From: Oscheius onirici
Taxonomy: Eukaryota > Nematoda > Chromadorea > Rhabditida > Rhabditidae
NCBI GenBank assembly: GCA_932521025.1
Contig: OW051471.1
Location: 186,001-250,000, forward strand
Direction of reading: 5' to 3'
Length of the DNA: 64,000 nt
In this document: one piece after another, positions 55,601-64,000 of the stretch
Layout: each line of letters opens with the position of its first letter
Position numbering within the stretch: the stretch's first letter is position 1
Notes under the pieces: model-generated
What the model was told of the DNA's origin: nothing
Databases searched by the model: none
Seen by the model: only the letters and a program-made list of their open reading frames with translations
Position numbers and translations under genes: made by a program

Positions 55601-56637
55601 ACAATTATTGGACATCATCTTCAGCATTTTCTGCAGCTTTTCAAAATGGTGACAGCGGAAGGACGCTTTTTGATTCTTTACTACGAACCGAGCGGATCAA
55701 TTTTTTCGGTAACTGAACTGAAACAATTCTTGGTGACATACCGTCACCCTTCCGAAGCAGTTCCGGAGAAACAAGAAGAGCCGAGTAATGTAGTAAGGTA
55801 CTGCGGACGCTCCAATCCAATTGACAAAGGACTCGGTGGGCATCATCATTTTGGAAATGACAGCAACTTTCGCCCCACCGAGAGCCTGAAGCAGAGGAAC
55901 ATTTTATGTGTCGACTATTCTTGTGACGCTCAGTTGAGAATACCCGGTGGGTTTATTGGAATCAGATACAGAGACAGTAATAGCCAGGCCGGACCGGGTT
56001 TGGGCCCAGATTTTCAGACCCGGCCCGGCCCACTCTTACCGTAAAACCTCTATTAGAAGCCCACCCCCCTCTTTCGAAAAATATGCAATTACGTACGCAT
56101 TTTTTCGGGTTGAAGGAAAATTTTGTCAACTTTTTTATTTTATTTTTCCTAGATAGATATTGATGCTGCCTACCAGGGCATTGATGCTGGCAACCCGAAA
56201 AAAATGCGTACGTAATTGCGTATTTTTCGAAAGAGGGGGGGGGGAGCTTCTATTAGAGGTTTTACGGTATCCCTTGTAACGCCTACCGAGAATAACTTCC
56301 ACTTTCAGAAATGCTGGGTCTACCACGATCAGAGACGTATTGCTGGCCGCTGTCTCTCACCAAAAATGGCCATAAAATCACGTTTCATATCTTGAAAATT
56401 GAGAAAACGGACGTCTATGAGCGTTCATTTTGGCGGGAAGTCAAGGGTATTGTATCGGAATTTGATGTTCATCAAATTTGTATCTTTGTGAACTGTCGAG
56501 ACTTGAACCCCCGAATATTAACTGGATATCCAGGTGTTTCTTTTTTCCCAAAAAAAGACATTCAAATTATTGGGTTCTACGATGACAGGCTCCATCACTT
56601 TGATGCCAGAAGAATGGTATGCCTTCCTAATTATTAA
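52605..56637 (+). CDS. TKL-like Ser/Thr protein kinase with duplicated C-terminal module, about 903 aa
   Basis: Exons: 52605-52717, 52760-52832, 52871-52991, 53578-53740, 53775-53864, 54084-54191, 54232-55946 and, less surely, 56309-56637; phases match. The kinase domain shows all key elements: LGIGGQAVVWKA, VALKVFKG, the helix C Glu in ITKEANILRK, HRDLKPQN, LSDFGFAK, KGYMAPE and SDVYALSISIWEMF. It looks catalytically competent and fits the TKL/MAP3K group. A coiled coil follows (LMELKKLEEMYEHLANLEEK, about residues 345-415). Then come two related modules, about residues 430-555 and 612-737, sharing W-I-x-x-I-K-x-x-x-D near their starts, L-H-x-F-L-x-R-I-E, and an ending H-P-x-E-A-V-P. I do not recognise the module. 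Without the splice at 55946 the frame runs to 56044, into a MITE. A donor-like GTATGC at 56617 may lead to further exons. Confidence 0.8.
53888..53960 (-). repeat. Dispersed repeat H, copy 2 (kinase intron 5)
   Basis: Inverted match to 31350-31425, including GGGGGTTCCGTGTGGCG and CCTGGCGGTAGATG. Confidence 0.75.
56039..56267. mobile_element. MITE with TA target site (Tc1/mariner-like), 229 bp
   Basis: Inverted ends CCGTAAAACCTCTATTAGAA and its complement are flanked by TA on both sides. Internal inverted blocks include TCTTTCGAAAAATA and ACGTACGCATTTTTTCGGG. A run of nine G follows the right internal block. It lies in the last proposed intron of the kinase gene. Confidence 0.85.
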
Positions 56638-57375
56638 AATTGGGCGACTGTTTAGGCACAAAAAATACTACAAACGCATTTTAATCCAGAATATTTTCCG
56701 AACAAAAGCTTACTTTCGTTCAACGAGCTTAGCTGGCAGCGGCGTCAGGAAACATTATTCAGAACTATAACGTCTTCATGGAGGAAAGAAGAAGTAGAAG
56801 CTTTTGAGACGCTCAGTTCTTGTATTAACTGAAATCTATAAAATCTTTTATATGTGGTTCCGTTCAGAAACGATTGGTCAAGTTGAGAGCATGGACGTGA
56901 ATCTTTTATTTTTTTAGCTTTTTGCAAGTCTTTTACATGAAAGCTTTTCTAACTTGTCAAGACTTGTCATGTTTATCTTTATTTTTCTCCTACTTGTCAA
57001 GACTCGTCAACGCTAAAGACACTTCCAATGAGTCACTCTAGTCGTCTGCTGCTCGCTTGTGATATCGTCTTCTTCTTGCCAAGGTCAGGTATTTCTACTT
57101 TTACAATTTTCTCGTCCCTTCTGAATTATTCTCCCAAACTCTTAGTAGCCTTTACTTTCACTCACCGAGACTAGGATCAGTGCTTGTCCCGAGCAACTCT
57201 GTTCCGAAAACCTCAGTCTTCCGCTCGAGGGGGGTTTCGGTAGGCTCCTTCTTTGGAAGGAGACCGGCAAATCGGGCATTGGAAGTCTGGGGAGTCCAGG
57301 TGTTTCGAGGATGGGGCCACTGAGAGAGACCTTTAAAATATCTAAATCTAGTTTCTGTAATCTTTTCTCTCGTCT

Positions 57376-57720
57376 CATCTTTCAGGTAGCTCTACAACTT
57401 CAGTCAGTCCACGTCATTTCCTTGTCGAATACTGTAGAGAATTGGAATATCCGGTCGAATCTTGCAGAGGTTAGTTGTTCTTTGTCCATGTCCATTTCTG
57501 TAACAAGGCTTTTTTCTACGCCCCTGACTGGACTGAAAGACAGACGAGAGCATGACATGTCTTTATCCAAACTTTGTCTCTAGCAACATTTTCTCATGTT
57601 TGGTTTTCAGAGACCTGGCGTCGGTGAAAAGAGCAGAAAGCATGTGTATTTTGGCGAGCGAATGAAAAAGAGACGGATCTACATGGAAAAAGACTGTTGT
57701 GGAGGAGAGGCCATGCCCGA
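57376..57720 (+). pseudogene. Exon-like fragments downstream of the kinase
   Basis: After a CTTTCAG acceptor at 57385 the frame reads VALQLQSVHVISLSNTVENW and NIRSNLAE up to a GTTAGT donor, then after TTTTCAG it continues RPGVGEKSRKHVYFGERMKK and ends MPD-stop. The phase would fit a further 3' extension of the kinase gene. A second, more decayed version lies at 57965-58120 (LREAFRITRSSRC, then VALQSVPAPWNG). Either they are alternative 3' exons or remnants of a tandem duplicate; I favour remnants. Confidence 0.35.
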
Positions 57721-58828
57721 TTGATGTTGGAATTTGTCACGGTTTCTGGACGGTTTTCATTATTCTACAGGTTGTTTTTTCATCACTTTGTGGACAACGT
57801 TTTTGCCAAGTCCTCTTCGAGACAATACAAATTTCAATACTGCCCAACATATCCTCGTTTTTTTCAGGTTTATGTTGTCAGTGGAAGCCATTGAGAGAGT
57901 ACAGAACCACTGAAAAAATTCTGGACGTGAAAAAGGCCGACTGTCATTGCATAAAGATCGTCTCTGGGAGACGGGTCATGCCGGATTGGCAACTGAGAGA
58001 GGCCTTCAGAATTACTAGATCTAGTCGATGTTCTTTTTTCTCATGGCATTGTTCAGGTAGCATTACAGTCAGTCCCCGCTCCCTGGAATGGATCGATTAC
58101 TATGCAGGTTCATTCTATATTTCTCTGTCTCGTTTGGAAAAAAAAACGCTTTTTTTACTTCTATAACAATTTAAGCGGAATCTGTCTACTCGATGTTCCT
58201 TGATATAGATTGAAAGCAATTCTATAATTATCGGCCATTTTTGTCTCTTGTCTGCCAAAAAGACAGTGTCAAGGCGTATTAAATTTTTACCCTGTCGGAA
58301 GAAAAATTTCAGCGATATCAGATGAGGTAGGTTTACTGAAGAGAAAGAGAAAACTGAACAGGGTGCGAGGTATACAGTTAGACGAAAAGTGTGACATAAA
58401 TATATAGAGAGAATGGACAGAGAGGTAGAGCTTGACCGGGACATAAAATTCAGATGGGTCAGGAAAAATGACTGGGAAGATTTCGTGATTTCGCTTTCGT
58501 GTGGAGAACTCCCAAACTCATTGGGTCGACACTACCCCTACCCAAAATAGATCTGTTGCGACAACGAAGATAATCAGAGCGAATTCCTAAAATAGCAGCA
58601 ACCTGTTGTTAGCGAACTGTCAAAATGGTCGAAACAAATGCAGCAACAAAAAGCACACCCCAAGGTGAGCAAGCCAAAAATTATCAAGACCCGGTTTCGT
58701 TGAAAAAACTATCGTAGCTTCCCGATCAGTTACCAGCCATTGTTAAGGCAACTTTTATGGAGAGCTCAGCGATTTACATTCGCAAAAGTACTGCCTGTTG
58801 CTATGCAAGCAACTATAAAAGGTCAGAA

Positions 58829-59498
58829 ATCTATTAAAAGTTTGCCATTTTGCAATGAGCGAAGAGCCGATTTAGATTCGGGAGCGGGCTTTATAAAAGT
58901 CGAGAAATCTTTTTCTCCTGGATCATATAAAAGTCTAGACATTCCTGGACAGGATAAAAGTTTAGAAATTCATATTTAAAAAATGGAAGAACCTAAATTG
59001 GCCCCTTCAGAATTCCTTTTAGACGTAAGGAACTAAAAGCAGACTGATCGCCAGAAAGTTATGACATCTCAGACCCAACTGAAAGCTCACAGCGAGAATG
59101 ATAACCCCCTGTTAAATGCTTTGGCTATCACTAGAAGCATACTGATGTTGTTTTTCGATAAAAAGAGATATTTTTACTAGAGGAGAGACGTTAGTTCTGT
59201 GCCAATTTTTTGATAACCTAAGATCACAGAGACTCATTCAAGGCAGCTTTCGAAATGCTCCTTACTCCTTCAACCAGGAAATCTGCTCCGGCGATAATCT
59301 GTAGAAATAGAAAAAGTCTGTGGGGCCAATTTAGGTTCTTCCATTTTCTAAATATGAATTTCTAAACTTGTATCCTGTCCAGGAATGTCTAGACTTTTAT
59401 ATGATCCAGGAGAAAAAGATTTCTCGACTTTTATAAAGCCCGCTCCCGAATCTAAATCGGCTCTTCATTCATTGCAAAATGACAAACTTTTAATAGAT
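58829..59498. mobile_element. Long fold-back element, two 177-bp arms
   Basis: Arms at 58829-59005 and 59322-59498 are equal in length and inverted, with about five differences (roughly 97% identity). They contain repeated TATAAAAGTCTAGA-like units. The 316-bp loop codes for nothing I recognise. Outer flanks show no clear target-site duplication. Confidence 0.88.
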
Positions 59499-59524
59499 CT
59501 ATTTTAAAATGCGCTACCGTCTGT

Positions 59525-59650
59525 GTGTGTGTGTGTGAAGCTGAGATTTGTGGCTTGTGTATTGCAAGCGTTTAGTGCGCCGCGCGCGCGACCCGAGTTT
59601 GATCCCCGCCGGGGACTAATTATTTTGCTTTGAATTTTTGAGTTATAAAT
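59525..59650 (+). repeat. TG microsatellite and B-box-like sequence
   Basis: A (TG)n tract at about 59520-59536 is followed by GCGCGCGCGACCCGAGTTTG and ATCCCCGCCGGGG, a B-box-like sequence, then TTATTTTGCTTTGAATTTTT. A similar order (GGTTCGATTCCCGCCG, then AGTATTTTGATTTTTAG) occurs at 51340-51378. This may be a second tRNA-derived SINE family. Confidence 0.45.
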
Positions 59651-60164
59651 GATGATAGCAAGTGCGTGCATGTGTGTTTTTTCTTCTTTTTCATGTTTTG
59701 CACTTTTGGAACTATTGCGAGCCGCAGGCGAGGTGTTAGTCAACGGATCAAGTGCGAAGGCTTTTTTCGGTAGTGTTGCGAGCCAAAAACAAGATCTAAG
59801 TTTTAAGGACAGAGAGAATGTGCCGAGAAATTAGAAACAAGAAAGGACAGGGGAACAGGAGGACAGGAACATAATTGATCTGGAGAGGGATTAGATAGCA
59901 AACTGTTAACTGTTATCAGTTTTGAAAAGGACAAAACAAAGTCACTTAGCCCCGGAGGGGTGTAGCACAACTTGTTGTCCAAAAAATGACTTGGACTATA
60001 TCAGAGCGGATGGTTGACGCACAAGTTTGTTCGATCTTGGGAGGATGATCGACTCAGGTTCATTTATCCCTACACGAACCATCCAGTCTGATTTCTCTTC
60101 ACACCGATTTTGATTCAAGTCGGATTTACACCATCCAGTCTGATTTATCTCCTAGAAACTCGCA

Positions 60165-60362
60165 ATCCATGGTGCCATGGTTTTCTTGGACCCATGGCGC
60201 CATGGATTTCGTGGATCCATGGATAAAAACTCGTTCGGCTTTTATTAAGTTTCGTTCGGCTTTTGTGGATTTCATTCGGCTTCGTTCGGCTTTTGAGGTA
60301 AACCATGGATCCATGGTTTTCACAGATCCCCGGGCCCATGGATTTCATGGATCCATGGACGA
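60165..60362. repeat. CCATGG palindrome block with TTCGGCTT units
   Basis: About 200 bp contain nine CCATGG sites, mostly in palindromic contexts such as CCATGGATCCATGG and CCCATGGCGCCATGG, and in the middle four TTCGGCTT units. The two outer thirds are roughly inverted to each other. Confidence 0.8.
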
Positions 60363-60399
60363 ACAACTTTGTTCGACCGGAGACGTTGCATCATCGTCA

Positions 60400-60776
60400 C
60401 ATCAGGAGAATACTTTACTTTACTTTACATCATGTAACGTGTGGATAGAGTTTACGGAGACGTTATATCATGTAATGTGTGCTGTCGGAACGACAGCATA
60501 AGTAGGCGATACGTCGAAGGGTTGCCAAAGGTACGCCTCCTGTAGAGCAAAAAATTTGAAAGCAAATAATTTGAAAAAAAAAATTTGAAAATTTGAAAAG
60601 CAAAAAATTTGAAGAAAATTGAATTCGAGCCACCCAGAAGCGAGACGCAGCAGAAACTCCCTAGAAACCAGCCTAAATTCGTTAAAGGTATAGAGAAACT
60701 CAGCAAATTTTGCAGAGCCTGCCTGTACATTGCATAGACATGCATGGATAGAAAGTAAAGTAAAGTATTCTCCCGT
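60400..60776. repeat. Inverted pair around TTTACTTTAC
   Basis: GGAGAATACTTTACTTTACT at about 60402 and its complement GTAAAGTAAAGTATTCTCC at about 60754 bracket about 330 bp, possibly the ends of a small element. Confidence 0.6.
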
Positions 60777-60779
60777 TAT

Positions 60780-61450
60780 TCAAGCCTTTGGCGAGCGGGT
60801 GCATCTGAGGGGCCAGATAGCGAGGGGCTTTGAACGTTCCACAGTGCCCACCTGTTCCCAGGAACACCTTTACTTCGTAGCAAGCTACTACCAATTTACC
60901 GACCTTCGGGAAGGGTAGAAGCCTTGGTTGGGCTGAGGCGGGGATCTAACTTGTGACCCTTCGAACCCACGGAAACATTCAATAAAAATCATTCATTTCA
61001 TCTCTCAACACATTACAAGTTCGATGTGAAAAATGCAGAACTGTAATTAGAAATGCCTTGGTACAAAACGACTATAGAATCATCTCAAAATTTCTCTACT
61101 TACACTATATTTTACCGTATACCCCTTTTTGGGACCCAAACTTGCTTTGTTTCAATTTTTTATGTTCTATAAAGTTTTAGCACATGACTTTCGCTACAAC
61201 TTCTTAGAACATAGCAGATTTGAAAAATCAAGCCTTGTGCCCAAAAAAAGGTGCAAAAAAGGGGCTACGGTCATCATTGCTCTAGGCAGGATATGACGTT
61301 TCTTCAAAATGGGTAAATGGGGGAGATTCATCGTGGGTTGGGCATATTATGTATGAGTGAGCCATTTTCTTTCGATTTTCACAAAAGGGGTGTAAACAAG
61401 AATTGAACATGTACCGGTAGGGAAGTGTAGGGAAATTAACAAAAAAAATG
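60780..61450. other. Spacer before the PKC gene
   Basis: No gene seen. At 60925-60965 the minus strand has a further B-box-like sequence (CAAGTTAGATCCCCGCC). The rest is AT-rich 3' flank of the PKC gene. Confidence 0.4.
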
Positions 61451-61453
61451 TCA

Positions 61454-64000
<2,547 letters not shown>

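Noticed and set aside
58740..58979. 79-codon open frame with repeated KSL motifs
   Set aside because: It lies mostly within one arm of a fold-back element; the repeats reflect TATAAAAGTC units.

Overview
The window is nuclear DNA of a nematode. The evidence is a cuticle collagen of nematode architecture, a transthyretin-like (TTL) gene, many short introns (about 40-55 bp) with GT...TTTCAG borders, close same-strand gene pairs that look like operons, and clear orthologues of genes I know from C. elegans (hda-6, sart-3, ngn-1, mdf-2, dnj-11, ost-1, tpa-1). From memory most of these lie on C. elegans chromosome IV, and ngn-1 and mdf-2 are neighbours there as they are here. The species cannot be named from the sequence. 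Exon borders given below were placed by reading phase, splice consensus and protein-family continuity; no transcript data were available.

Layout. 1-2.5 kb: no gene. 2.6-7.4 kb: a collagen (-), a decayed copy and an intact copy of a small secreted Q/N-rich protein gene (+), and a TTL gene (+), each intact gene with a TATA box. 7.6-13.3 kb: a two-domain HDAC6-type deacetylase (-), with a complete TLC-domain membrane protein gene on the opposite strand inside one intron. 13.4-16.7 kb: repeat-rich spacer with one possible orphan exon. 16.7-25.0 kb: a voltage-gated K+ channel (+) whose introns are filled with repeats. 25.3-32.0 kb: geranylgeranyl diphosphate synthase and SART3 (both -), probably an operon. 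33.0-34.1 kb: adenylate kinase (-) carrying a frameshift. 35.1-37.7 kb: neurogenin (+) and MAD2 (-). 38.6-43.9 kb: zuotin/DNAJC2 and an ANKS3-like ankyrin-SAM protein (both +), possibly an operon. 44.1-49.2 kb: a single-pass membrane protein, SPARC/osteonectin and a Ly6-like GPI-type protein (all -). 50.9-56.6 kb: another single-pass membrane protein and a TKL-like protein kinase with a duplicated C-terminal module (both +). 56.6-61.4 kb: repeats and decayed exons. 61.5-64.0 kb: the 3' part of a novel PKC of delta type (-), running off the window edge.

The genes are ordinary housekeeping, neural and cuticle genes with no shared pathway. The unusual material is the repeat landscape: about 40 copies of a short 'CACAGTTAGACAG' element confined to roughly 8.7-28.6 kb, one apparently exonised in the HDAC6 linker; a second dispersed family; several fold-back or MITE elements, some with target-site duplications; and tRNA-derived SINE-like sequences, one abutting a splice acceptor. 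The kinase's tandem C-terminal module is the best candidate for an undescribed protein domain.
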